Below are positions 1-6,766 of a stretch of 9,277 nt of DNA, piece after piece. Origin of the DNA: Caldilinea sp. (GTDB lineage: Bacteria; Chloroflexota; Anaerolineae; Caldilineales; Caldilineaceae). Position numbers and translations under genes: made by a program. The notes beneath the pieces are model-generated. The model was not told the DNA's origin. It searched no databases and worked only from the letters and a program-made list of their open reading frames with translations. The stretch is from the NCBI GenBank assembly GCA_026389955.1, contig JAPLGY010000382.1, positions 1 to 9,277 of the forward strand, given 5' to 3'. Within the stretch, counting starts at the first letter, position 1. Every line of letters begins with the position of its first letter.

Positions 1-186
1 GTGAAGGGGGAGATGCCCGAACATGGCCATGGGATGCCGACTCAACCCCAGATGACCGCCGATCTGGGGGGGGGCGCGTATCGGATCGAGGGAATGCGCT
101 TCCAGATGGGTGGCGAGTGGACCGTCACCTTCACGATCGCGGCAGACGGCGTCCAGGACAGTGTGACGTTTCACCTGAAGCTTTAG
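1..186 (+). CDS. FixH/YtkA-like domain protein, C-terminal fragment (5' partial)
   Basis: The reading frame is open from the first base to TAG at 184-186, giving 61 residues. The segment is the end of a FixH/YtkA-like beta-sandwich domain. It reads [14 protein letters not shown], then [14 protein letters not shown], then a strand of the form VTFTI, matching the family's usual C-terminal half, where the His/Met stretch precedes a G-M-x-F-x-M-x-G-x-W core. The first codon is GTG but is probably an internal valine, since the domain's N-terminal half and any signal peptide are missing; the gene most likely starts outside the window. Proteins of this family are usually exported or membrane-anchored and have been linked to copper or cytochrome biology; the His and Met residues here fit metal contact but do not prove it. 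The downstream dihaem peroxidase begins 5 bases after the stop, so the two are almost certainly one operon. A run of nine G at 66-74 lies inside the gene and keeps frame. Confidence 0.75.
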   Translation: MKGEMPEHGHGMPTQPQMTADLGGGAYRIEGMRFQMGGEWTVTFTIAADGVQDSVTFHLKL

Positions 187-191
187 CCGCT

Positions 192-1433
192 ATGCGGACC
201 CCAGCGTGCGTTCCTTGGTTCTTGGCCGCCATCCTCTGCGTGGGGCTGCTGGTCTCCTGCGGTCCATCCAGCGACCCGGCCGGCTGGACAGACGAAGAAG
301 TCGCTCTGCTGCGTTCGCTGTCGCTGGCTGCGCTGCCCCCACTGCCCCTAGACCCCTCCAACAGCGTCGCCGATCGGCCGGAGGCAGCTGCGCTTGGCCG
401 ACAGCTTTTTTTCGATACCCGTTTCAGCGCGGACGGCACAGTCTCCTGTGCCTCCTGCCACATGCCCGACCATTTCTTTACCGACGCTCGCCCTTTTGGC
501 GTCGGGGTCGGGGTGATCCCGCTCAACACGATGAGTCTGGTCGGTGCCTCGTACAGCGAGTGGCAGACCTGGGATGGCAAGAACGACAGCCAGTGGTCGC
601 AAGCTCTGATTCCGTTGGAGAACCCTTTGGAGCATGGCGGCACCCGAGCGCAGTATGCACAGGTGATCGCCGAGCACTATCGCGCCGAGTACGCTGCGCT
701 GTTTGGCCCGCTGCCCGACCTGGCTGACCGCCAGCGGTTTCCGCTCTGGGCGGGTCCGGTCGCAGACCCGGTGGCGGCGGCGTCCTGGGCCGCTATGGCG
801 GCAGCCGACCAGGACGCCGTCAACCGAATCTTTGCCAACATCGGCAAGTTGCTGGCCGCCTACGAACGGACGCTGCTGCCCCAGCCGGCACGGTTTGACC
901 GCTATGTGGCCTCGCTCGACGATCCGGAGCCATCTCAGGAGGCTCCCCTCCTCAGCGACGAGGAGATCGCTGGTCTGCGCATTTTTATCGGCCAGGGAGC
1001 GTGCACCCAATGTCACAACGGGCCGCGCTTGACCAACGACGCCTTCCACAACACAGCGGTGCCTGGCGCGCCGGGTGTCCCCCTCCAGCCCGGGCGAGTC
1101 GACGGGGTGGCCAAGGTGCAGGCAGATCCCTTCAACTGTCTGGGGCCCTACAGCGACGCTGCCCCCGAACAGTGCACAGCATTGCGGTTTATGGTAACTG
1201 ACCCGGCTGGGCTGGTGGGCAGCATGAAGACGCCGACGCTGCGCAACGTCGCCGAGACTGCCCCCTACATGCACACAGGCCAGTTTGCCACGCTGGCAGA
1301 GGTGGTCGAACATTACAACGGCGGCGGCTATTCGCTGCAGGGACACAACGAGCTGAAACCCCTTGGGCTCTCGCCCGAGGAAGCCAGCCAGCTTGCTGCA
1401 TTTCTGCGCACACTGACCGCCGAAGCCCGCTAG
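192..1433 (+). CDS. Dihaem cytochrome c peroxidase / MauG-family lipoprotein
   Basis: This 413-residue protein belongs to the bacterial dihaem cytochrome c peroxidase/MauG family, which reduces peroxide or performs related oxidations on a partner outside the cytoplasmic membrane. Two haem c sites are visible: CASCH at residues 86-90 and CTQCH at 271-275. The C-terminal haem domain has the typical PTLRNV and APYMHTGQF segments (about 352-365), followed by [13 protein letters not shown]. The start at ATG 192 is chosen because it gives a clean lipoprotein signal: a hydrophobic stretch at about 7-21 ending in the lipobox LVSC, with Cys23 as the lipidation site. The frame stays open to ATG 117, but that start would overlap the upstream gene and bury the signal. 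Two extra cysteines (316 and 328), in [10 protein letters not shown] and EQC, could form a disulfide in the second domain. The gene follows the YtkA-like gene by 5 bases. Family and location are sure; the substrate, and whether it is a true peroxidase or MauG-like, is not decidable here. Confidence 0.93.
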   Translation: MRTPACVPWFLAAILCVGLLVSCGPSSDPAGWTDEEVALLRSLSLAALPPLPLDPSNSVADRPEAAALGRQLFFDTRFSADGTVSCASCHMPDHFFTDARPFGVGVGVIPLNTMSLVGASYSEWQTWDGKNDSQWSQALIPLENPLEHGGTRAQYAQVIAEHYRAEYAALFGPLPDLADRQRFPLWAGPVADPVAAASWAAMAAADQDAVNRIFANIGKLLAAYERTLLPQPARFDRYVASLDDPEPSQEAPLLSDEEIAGLRIFIGQGACTQCHNGPRLTNDAFHNTAVPGAPGVPLQPGRVDGVAKVQADPFNCLGPYSDAAPEQCTALRFMVTDPAGLVGSMKTPTLRNVAETAPYMHTGQFATLAEVVEHYNGGGYSLQGHNELKPLGLSPEEASQLAAFLRTLTAEAR

Positions 1434-1535
1434 ATCTCCTCGCTGGCCTGTGCGGGGGGAGAGGCCCGATCGCCCTGGCTGCGGACAAAAATATGTTGGA
1501 TTCGACGGCGGTCGCAGTTCCCGCCTTATCAAAAC

Positions 1536-1542
1536 AGAGGAG
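1536..1542 (+). promoter_or_regulatory. Ribosome binding site deciding the yhhQ start
   Basis: AGAGGAG lies 7 bases before GTG 1550, good Shine-Dalgarno spacing. The alternative in-frame ATG at 1493 is preceded by GCGGACAAAAAT, which has no such site, and would add a 19-residue N-terminus with no family counterpart that I recognise. This favours GTG 1550. Confidence 0.6.
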
Positions 1543-1549
1543 TCGGTCT

Positions 1550-2224
1550 GTGTCCAGCCATTCCAAAATTGTCCGCCGTGTGGCCCCGCACCCCACCCCC
1601 CTCCCCTTGACCCGCACTGCGGTCGTGGTGGTAGCTCTTTATATCGGTGCCCAGATGCTGTCCGACCTGACCAGCCTCAAAATCGGCCTGATTGCCGGGC
1701 TGGCAGTCGATATGGGGACGTTCATCTACCCGATCACCTTCACCCTGCGCGATGTGGCGCACAAGACGATCGGCAAACGGCACACCCAGCTGCTGATCTG
1801 GCTGGCTGCGGCGGTCAATCTTTTTGCTGTGGCCTACTTCTGGTGGGTCGGCGGCGTGCCCGGCGACCCTGTGTGGGGGCTTGAGGCGGAATGGGAAGCC
1901 ATCTTCAGCGTGAACTTGCTCGGTCGCATCGTGCTGGCCTCGATCGTCGCCGAAGTTGTCAGCGAGCTGGTCGACACCGAAGTCTACCACTGGTTTGTCA
2001 CGCGCATCACCCGCCGCAGGCAGTGGGCGCGTGTGCTGGCCAGCAACAGCGTCAGCGTGCCGATCGACAACCTGATCTTTGCCGTCGGTGCCTTCGGCTG
2101 GCTCTTGCCCTGGGAGGTGGTCTGGCAGATCTTTTTGTTCAACCTGGCGGTCAAATTGGGGGTGACCCTGGCCAGCATGCCGCTGATCTATGTGGCGCGC
2201 GACCAGGAGTGGCGGGAAGAGTAG
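1550..2224 (+). CDS. yhhQ: Queuosine precursor transporter, YhhQ/VUT family (DUF165)
   Basis: This is a 224-residue integral membrane protein of the YhhQ (DUF165, VUT) family, which imports queuosine precursors such as preQ0 or preQ1 for wobble-base modification of tRNA. Family signatures are TFTLRDVAHKTIGKR at about 63-77, SELVDTEVYHW at about 128-138 and SNSVSVPIDNLIF at about 155-167. The hydrophobicity pattern suggests five or six membrane segments, with loops around the charged LRDVAHK and RRRQWAR stretches. The start was set at GTG 1550 because AGAGGAG stands 7 bases upstream; ATG 1493, in the same frame, would give 243 residues. The gene follows the peroxidase by 116 bases and precedes the permease by 39 bases, all on one strand, but no other queuosine gene is in the window, so the neighbourhood adds no support to the substrate. 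No preQ1 riboswitch could be recognised in the leader. The family call is firm; the exact substrate is from family knowledge. Confidence 0.88.
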   Translation: MSSHSKIVRRVAPHPTPLPLTRTAVVVVALYIGAQMLSDLTSLKIGLIAGLAVDMGTFIYPITFTLRDVAHKTIGKRHTQLLIWLAAAVNLFAVAYFWWVGGVPGDPVWGLEAEWEAIFSVNLLGRIVLASIVAEVVSELVDTEVYHWFVTRITRRRQWARVLASNSVSVPIDNLIFAVGAFGWLLPWEVVWQIFLFNLAVKLGVTLASMPLIYVARDQEWREE

Positions 2225-2250
2225 ATTTTTCCGATCGGCTGTATCTGGAG

Positions 2251-2256
2251 TAAAAT
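2251..2256 (+). promoter_or_regulatory. Probable -10 element, leaderless start of the permease unit
   Basis: TAAAAT is an A/T island in GC-rich DNA and ends 7 bases before the ATG at 2264, so transcription would begin at or next to the A of the start codon. No convincing -35 hexamer is seen 17 bases upstream. GGAG at 2247-2250 is 13 bases from the ATG, too far for an ordinary ribosome binding site. A TAnnnT box at this distance is the classic layout of leaderless genes in several high-GC phyla. Its use in this organism is inferred. Confidence 0.45.
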
Positions 2257-2263
2257 AGCGGAC

Positions 2264-3382
2264 ATGTGGGTCGAAGAATCGCAGCTGTCGACAGAAGAAA
2301 TCCCAGTTTCCTCCGAAAAATCGTCCGATCTGGCGCGCCGCCGGCGGCTCCGTGTGGGGCTGACGCTCCTGCTGGCTGCAGCAGCCCTGGCGGCTGTCTT
2401 CTTCAATGTCTGGGCCAGCGGTGCCGGTTTGCTTTACCTGTATCAACAGGCGCAGACGTTTGTAACGATTTTTTTAGGAATTTTTGTCGAAGCGGTGCCT
2501 TTTCTGCTTGCAGGGTCGCTTGTCTCGGGGTTGATCGCCGTGTTTGTCGACCAATCTGCGATTGACCGCTACCTGCCCAAGCGCGCGCTGCCAGGGGCCC
2601 TGGTCGGGGCGGCGCTGGGGGTTGTTTTTCCGGTCTGTGAATGTGGTGTTGTCCCGGTGGTGCGTCGCCTGTACGAAAAAGGGCTGCCCCTTTCGATCGG
2701 CGTGGCTTTTTTGCTGGCCGCCCCAGTGGTCAACCCGATCGTGATCCTGAGCACCTACAGCGCGTTTGGGTGGGGGTCGATCTTTGTCGGCCGCGTTTTG
2801 TTCAGTTTTCTGATCGCCGTGGTGGTTGCCCTGCTCTTCAGTCGGGCCCGGCCCGACGAACTTTTGCGGCCTGTCGTCTTCCGGGCCCACCACGACGCCT
2901 GCTGCAACGCCCACAGCCATTCCCCTCCGGCCCATTCTGCCAGGGATCCTTTGCCCGGCGTGGCATTGTTGGAGCAGCGGCTGACCCGGTCCTTCAACCT
3001 GGCTGGCGACGATTTTTTGGAAATGGCCCGTTTTTTGGTGGTCGGGTCGTTGTTGGCGGCGGCGATGCAGACCGTGGTGCCGCAGAGTATGTTGTTGTCG
3101 GTCGGGCAGGGGCCGGTGGTTTCGGTCTTGGTGATGCAGGCGCTGGCGTTCATCCTGTCGGTCTGCTCGACGGTCGACGCGTTTTTGGCTCTGGCGTTTG
3201 CCGGCACCTTTACCACAGGGTCGGTGCTGGCGTTTTTGGTCTTTGGTCCGATGGTCGACATCAAAAGCTCGTTGATGTTTTTGAGCATTTTCCCGCGCCG
3301 CGCCGTCGCCTATCTGATTCTGCTGCCGCTGATGCTGGCGTTGCTGATGGGCATCGGGTGGAATTTGAACCTGGGGTGGTGA
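2264..3382 (+). CDS. DUF318/ArsP-type permease
   Basis: This 372-residue polytopic membrane protein belongs to the DUF318 (ArsP_1, COG0701) permease family, whose characterised members include ArsP organoarsenical exporters; many others have unknown substrates. The protein has two halves. The first (about 65-192) carries [14 protein letters not shown], the hallmark [11 protein letters not shown] with Cys125 and Cys127, and [16 protein letters not shown]. The second (about 250-370) carries the matching [14 protein letters not shown] with Cys301, then [10 protein letters not shown]. Between them lies a soluble loop with His209, His210, Cys213, Cys214, His217, His219 and His224, a likely metal-binding patch. 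A 30-residue N-terminal tail rich in Glu/Ser then Arg precedes the first membrane segment. ATG 2264 is the first start in frame and fits the TAAAAT box upstream. The next gene starts 6 bases after the stop. The family is sure. A metal, metalloid or thiol-linked substrate is inferred from the Cys/His positions and cannot be fixed from sequence. Confidence 0.9.
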   Translation: MWVEESQLSTEEIPVSSEKSSDLARRRRLRVGLTLLLAAAALAAVFFNVWASGAGLLYLYQQAQTFVTIFLGIFVEAVPFLLAGSLVSGLIAVFVDQSAIDRYLPKRALPGALVGAALGVVFPVCECGVVPVVRRLYEKGLPLSIGVAFLLAAPVVNPIVILSTYSAFGWGSIFVGRVLFSFLIAVVVALLFSRARPDELLRPVVFRAHHDACCNAHSHSPPAHSARDPLPGVALLEQRLTRSFNLAGDDFLEMARFLVVGSLLAAAMQTVVPQSMLLSVGQGPVVSVLVMQALAFILSVCSTVDAFLALAFAGTFTTGSVLAFLVFGPMVDIKSSLMFLSIFPRRAVAYLILLPLMLALLMGIGWNLNLGW

Positions 3383-3388
3383 CAAAAG

Positions 3389-4129
3389 ATGGCACTGTTT
3401 ACCCGTCCACGGTTTCAACAGGCGGTCAAGGCGTTGACGCTGCTCGGGCTGGCCCTCTTTCTCTACACCCGGCTGGCCGACGGCACGCTCTTTTTTTATA
3501 TCAATCAACGTTTTCTGGCCTACACGGTCTTTGCGGTTGTGGCGGCGTTGCTGATCGCTGCCAGCTACCGACCAGGCGCGGCGCAGCCGGCTGCCCACAG
3601 CCATGCGAACCTGACGCTGGGAGGACTTTTTTGGGTGCTGCTGCCGATCGGGCTCGGCCTGCTCTTCCCCCCCCAGCCGCTCGGTGCGGCGGCCCTGGGA
3701 AACCGGGAATTGACCCTCATTCCCTCGCAGCGCTCTGTTTTGCCCGCTGCGGTGCGGACGGCTGCCGAAAAGAGCGCTGCCGAGCGCACGGTGCTCGACT
3801 GGCTGCACGCGTTCAGCGCCTCTTCTGACCCGGCACAAGAATTTGCGGGCCAGCCGGTCGACGTGGTCGGGTTTGTCTACCACGACCCTCGCCTGCCAGA
3901 GGGAAAGCTGCTCGTCAATCGATTTACCGTCAGCTGCTGTGTGGCCGATGCCAGCCCGGTGTCGCTGGTCGTGCAGTGGGCCGACGCGGCGACCCTGGCC
4001 AATGACAGCTGGGTGCAGGTACAAGGTGTGCTGCAGCCGGGTGCGTTCAACGGCAGGCCGCTGCCGATCGTCATGGCTCGGCGCGTGGACCGGGTGGAAC
4101 AGCCGGCCCAGCCCTATCTCTATCCATGA
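3389..4129 (+). CDS. TIGR03943 family membrane protein (DUF1980), permease partner
   Basis: This 246-residue protein matches the TIGR03943/DUF1980 family (COG3689, Bacillus YcgQ-like), which is found almost always next to a DUF318 permease and is regarded as its partner subunit. The N-terminal part has three hydrophobic segments at about 12-30, 42-60 and 77-93. After a linker (about 95-135), the soluble C-terminal domain contains [13 protein letters not shown], then [20 protein letters not shown] with the family's Cys-Cys pair at 183-184, then WVQVQGVLQ. The paired cysteines are the obvious candidate metal or thiol site. A short His patch, AAHSHANL (about 68-75), precedes the third hydrophobic segment. 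The start ATG 3389 lies 6 bases after the permease stop with a G-rich stretch (GGGGTGG) about 10 bases upstream. Its stop overlaps the next start as ATGA, so translation is probably coupled. Family and pairing are solid; the transported ligand is unknown. Confidence 0.88.
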   Translation: MALFTRPRFQQAVKALTLLGLALFLYTRLADGTLFFYINQRFLAYTVFAVVAALLIAASYRPGAAQPAAHSHANLTLGGLFWVLLPIGLGLLFPPQPLGAAALGNRELTLIPSQRSVLPAAVRTAAEKSAAERTVLDWLHAFSASSDPAQEFAGQPVDVVGFVYHDPRLPEGKLLVNRFTVSCCVADASPVSLVVQWADAATLANDSWVQVQGVLQPGAFNGRPLPIVMARRVDRVEQPAQPYLYP

Positions 4130-5532
4130 GGCTGTCGTTGACGCTGCGATTCTGGCGCCGTCTGAGTTCGTTCGACCGTACAGTCGTCACTGCACTGGCA
4201 GCCGTGCTGGCCACGATCGGTGTGCTGGTCTGGCGGGGCGATCAGGTAGGGCTGCGTGTGGTCGCTGCGACCCCTGCCGGCACAGAGGTGTCGACCCTCA
4301 CTGCGCTGCAGGTTGTCTTTGACCAGCCGATCGAAAGCACCCCAGAAGAGATCCGCCTGACCTTGGATCCACCGGTCGCCGGCCGGGTGCAGGTGGTCGG
4401 CGACCGCATTGCCTTTGTGCCTGCCGGGTTGCAGCCAGCAACCCGCTATACGGTGCAGTTGGAAGCCGGCGTGCGCGGGGTCTATGGGCGGGCGCTGGGC
4501 AGCCCGCTCCGCTGGCAATTTACAACAAGCCCGGTGCAGGTCCTTTTCACCCGCACGGAGAGCGGCCGTGAACAGCTCTTTGCAGCTCCTTTGCCTGCTG
4601 CGGCAGCCGCAACACCCTCCCCGGCCCGGCCCCTGACGGACGCGCCAGGGGGCATCTGGGACTTTGCTCTCTCGCCCGCCGATGGGCGGATTGCCTTTGC
4701 AGCGTTGACGGAAGACGGGGCCAGCGACCTCTGGCTGTTGGAGCCGGGCGGCGAACCGGAGCGGTTGCTGGACTGCGGCGGCAACTTCTGCAGCAGCCCA
4801 TCCTGGTCGCACGACGGCGATCTTTTGCTGTTTTCTCAGCGCAACACCCGCGACGTTGGCACAGGAGCGGTCAACCCGCCCCGGCTGTCGATCCTGCATG
4901 TGGCCAGCGGAGAGCGGGCGCCCATCTTCAGCGACAGCCAAAAACTGGGCTTTGAGGCACGCTGGTCGTCAGACAACCAGTGGATCACCTATCTGTCGCC
5001 CGATTTTGTGGGCATCGGCGTCTACAACCTGGAAACCGGGGCAGAACGGTTTTATCCGACCCAGGCGGGGGAGCCAGCCCCCTGGCAGCCCGGTCAAATC
5101 CAGTTTTTGATGAACGAACAGCGGGCTGTCGGTGAACGCAGTGCGATTCACCTCTTTCTGGTCGACCCGGTCGCTGACACCCGCACCAACCTCAGCGGCG
5201 AAGAGGCCTTGGTGGAAGATGGGGCGGCGGTCTGGTCGCCAGATGGCCAGTGGATCGCCTTTCGCCGCAACATCACGGCTGGGCCCGGCGCCACTTTGAG
5301 CAAACAGCTCTGGGTGATGCGCAGCGACGGCAGCGCTGCCCGGAGGCTGACCTCCGACCCGGAGGTCGACCATGGCCCGCCCGCCTGGTCGTCGGACGGG
5401 CGTTCGTTGGTCTATCATCGTTTCCCGCTCAAAGGGCCTGGGATCGTCATTTCGGTCTGGCAGATCGATGTCTTCAGCGGGGTGCAGCGTCTGATCGCAA
5501 CGCCTGGCCAGCGGCCCCAGTGGCTGCAGTAG
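4126..5532 (+). CDS. Membrane-anchored Ig-like domain and TolB-type beta-propeller protein
   Basis: This 468-residue protein has no assigned function. An uncleaved signal anchor at about 19-36 ([18 protein letters not shown]), preceded by basic residues, would place the rest outside the cytoplasm. Residues about 45-134 form a Big_5/SbsA-like Ig domain: strands such as [30 protein letters not shown] and LRWQFTT are typical. An Ala/Pro linker (about 153-168) leads to a beta-propeller of PD40/TolB repeats with W-S-x-D-G cores, at about 178-192 ([15 protein letters not shown]), 225-237, 279-290, 349-360 ([12 protein letters not shown]) and 400-411 ([12 protein letters not shown]), ending in RPQWLQ. 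Cys217 and Cys222 form a possible disulfide. ATG 4126 overlaps the upstream stop as ATGA and has no ribosome binding site of its own, so it is probably coupled to the TIGR03943 gene. The domain layout suggests a ligand- or protein-binding accessory of the permease pair, but that is inferred from position only; it could be an independent sensor or cell-wall protein. Confidence 0.85.
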   Translation: MRLSLTLRFWRRLSSFDRTVVTALAAVLATIGVLVWRGDQVGLRVVAATPAGTEVSTLTALQVVFDQPIESTPEEIRLTLDPPVAGRVQVVGDRIAFVPAGLQPATRYTVQLEAGVRGVYGRALGSPLRWQFTTSPVQVLFTRTESGREQLFAAPLPAAAAATPSPARPLTDAPGGIWDFALSPADGRIAFAALTEDGASDLWLLEPGGEPERLLDCGGNFCSSPSWSHDGDLLLFSQRNTRDVGTGAVNPPRLSILHVASGERAPIFSDSQKLGFEARWSSDNQWITYLSPDFVGIGVYNLETGAERFYPTQAGEPAPWQPGQIQFLMNEQRAVGERSAIHLFLVDPVADTRTNLSGEEALVEDGAAVWSPDGQWIAFRRNITAGPGATLSKQLWVMRSDGSAARRLTSDPEVDHGPPAWSSDGRSLVYHRFPLKGPGIVISVWQIDVFSGVQRLIATPGQRPQWLQ

Positions 5533-5562
5533 CAAACAGGATGGCGAACGGTTTCATATACA

Positions 5563-5577
5563 GGTCCCTCGCGGACC
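5563..5577 (+). other. Short hairpin in the leader of mtnA
   Basis: GGTCC at 5563-5567 and GGACC at 5573-5577 pair perfectly around the loop CTCGC, between the propeller gene stop (5532) and the mtnA start (5594). No T-run follows, so it is not a standard terminator; it may be a weak leader structure or chance. Confidence 0.35.
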
Positions 5578-5593
5578 AGAAAGAGTCATCGGG

Positions 5594-6766
5594 ATGAATG
5601 TTCACGGCCAACATTACCGCACGATTTGGTTGAAGGCCGATGACCCGGCTGTTGTCCAAATCATCGACCAGCGAGCGCTTCCTTTTCATTTTGTGGTCGT
5701 CGACCTGAAGACGGTCGACGAGGTGGCCTTTGCCATCAAAGAAATGCTGGTGCGCGGGGCAGGGCTGATCGGAGCTACCGCCGGCTACGGGATGTATCTG
5801 GCAGCGCTGCATGCTGCACGCAGCCCGCTCTCTGCTTTCGCGGCTGAAGTCGCTGCCGCTGCTGCCCAGCTCAAGGCGACCCGACCGACTGCGGTGAACC
5901 TGGCCTGGGCAGTGGATCGCCAGCTGGCAGCGTTGGCCGCCGCGGGCAACGACCTGGAGGCGCGCGCTGCCGCTGCGTTGGCGACCGCGCACGCCATTGC
6001 CGACGAAGATGCCAGCTTTTGCCGGCAGATCGGCGAACATGGGCTTCGGTTGGTCGAAGAAATTGCCGCCCGCAAAGGTGGTGCTCCGGTCAACGTGCTG
6101 ACCCACTGCAACGCTGGCTGGCTGGCGTTTGTCGACTATGGAAGTGCGACTGCGCCGATCTACGCTGCCCACGATCGGGGAATTCCAGTCCATATCTGGG
6201 TCGACGAGACGCGCCCGCGCAACCAAGGGGCGCGGCTGACTGCCTGGGAGCTGGGTCAACATGGTGTGCCCCACACGGTGATCGTCGACAACGCCGGCGG
6301 CCATCTGATGCAGCATGGCCGGGTCGACCTGGTCATCGTCGGGTCGGACCGCACCACCTACACCGGGGATGTCGCCAACAAAATCGGCACCTATCTCAAA
6401 GCCCTGGCTGCACACGACAACCAGGTTCCTTTTTATGTGGCGCTGCCGTCCAGCACGATCGACTGGGAGCTGCGCGATGGGCTGGCGGAGATCCCGATCG
6501 AAGAGCGCGAGGCCACCGAGGTTCGGAGGATGGATGGCCTGCACAGCGACGGTATCCGTGAGATTCTGATCATGCCCGAAACCAGCCGCGCGGCCAACTA
6601 TGCCTTCGATGTCACGCCCTCCCGCCTGGTGACCGGGCTGATCACCGAGCGTGGCATCTGCGCGGCTTCGGCAGAAGGGGTGTTCGGCCTTTATCCAGAA
6701 AAACGTCGTGGACCTGCTAGAGACGGTTCAGCAGGGCAGCAGCGACAACCACCTGGCCGTAGCTGA
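5594..6766 (+). CDS. mtnA: S-methyl-5-thioribose-1-phosphate isomerase family protein (MtnA)
   Basis: This 390-residue protein belongs to the MtnA/eIF2B-alpha-like isomerase family, which converts 5-methylthioribose 1-phosphate to the ribulose form in the methionine salvage pathway. Close relatives act on 5-deoxyribose 1-phosphate. Key motifs are all present: VRGAGLIGATAGYG (53-66) for phosphate binding, THCNAG with catalytic Cys172, GSDRTTYTGDVANKIGTY with catalytic Asp252, and VALPSSTID. The Cys and Asp are 80 residues apart, as I recall for the Bacillus enzyme (Cys160 and Asp240). The usual family end is near residue 370 (LITERGICAAS, then GLYPEK). The last 20 or so residues, RRGPARDGSAGQQRQPPGRS, are low-complexity and are read from DNA that is antisense to the 3' end of hypF. 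ATG 5594 has only a weak upstream GGG. No other methionine salvage gene is in view, so the precise substrate stays open. It lies 61 bases after the propeller gene on the same strand and converges with hypF. Confidence 0.9.
   Translation: MNVHGQHYRTIWLKADDPAVVQIIDQRALPFHFVVVDLKTVDEVAFAIKEMLVRGAGLIGATAGYGMYLAALHAARSPLSAFAAEVAAAAAQLKATRPTAVNLAWAVDRQLAALAAAGNDLEARAAAALATAHAIADEDASFCRQIGEHGLRLVEEIAARKGGAPVNVLTHCNAGWLAFVDYGSATAPIYAAHDRGIPVHIWVDETRPRNQGARLTAWELGQHGVPHTVIVDNAGGHLMQHGRVDLVIVGSDRTTYTGDVANKIGTYLKALAAHDNQVPFYVALPSSTIDWELRDGLAEIPIEEREATEVRRMDGLHSDGIREILIMPETSRAANYAFDVTPSRLVTGLITERGICAASAEGVFGLYPEKRRGPARDGSAGQQRQPPGRS

Noticed and set aside
1436..1463. Rho-independent terminator after the peroxidase gene
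   Set aside because: CTCCTCGC and the G-rich stretch ending GGGGAG pair only with wobble and a bulge, and no T-run follows.
348..1532. 394-codon minus-strand open frame opposite the peroxidase
   Set aside because: It is antisense to a gene with two CxxCH haem motifs and a lipobox; no motif is seen in the antisense product.
1434..1549. preQ1 riboswitch upstream of the queuosine precursor transporter
   Set aside because: There is an A-rich ACAAAAATA stretch, but no paired P1 stem or loop match to the preQ1-I or preQ1-II patterns could be drawn by eye.
1493..1549. N-terminal extension of yhhQ from ATG 1493
   Set aside because: No ribosome binding site precedes it, while GTG 1550 has AGAGGAG at 7 bases.
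2474..4024. 516-codon minus-strand open frame
   Set aside because: It lies antisense to the permease and TIGR03943 genes, is rich in Arg, Gln, His and Asp with no domain or membrane pattern, and is what high-GC third positions produce by chance.
5533..5593. SAM riboswitch ahead of mtnA
   Set aside because: The gap is only 61 bases and contains a single 5-bp stem, not the four-way junction such a riboswitch needs.
5474..6544. 356-codon minus-strand open frame opposite mtnA
   Set aside because: It overlaps mtnA, whose catalytic residues are intact, and shows no family features.
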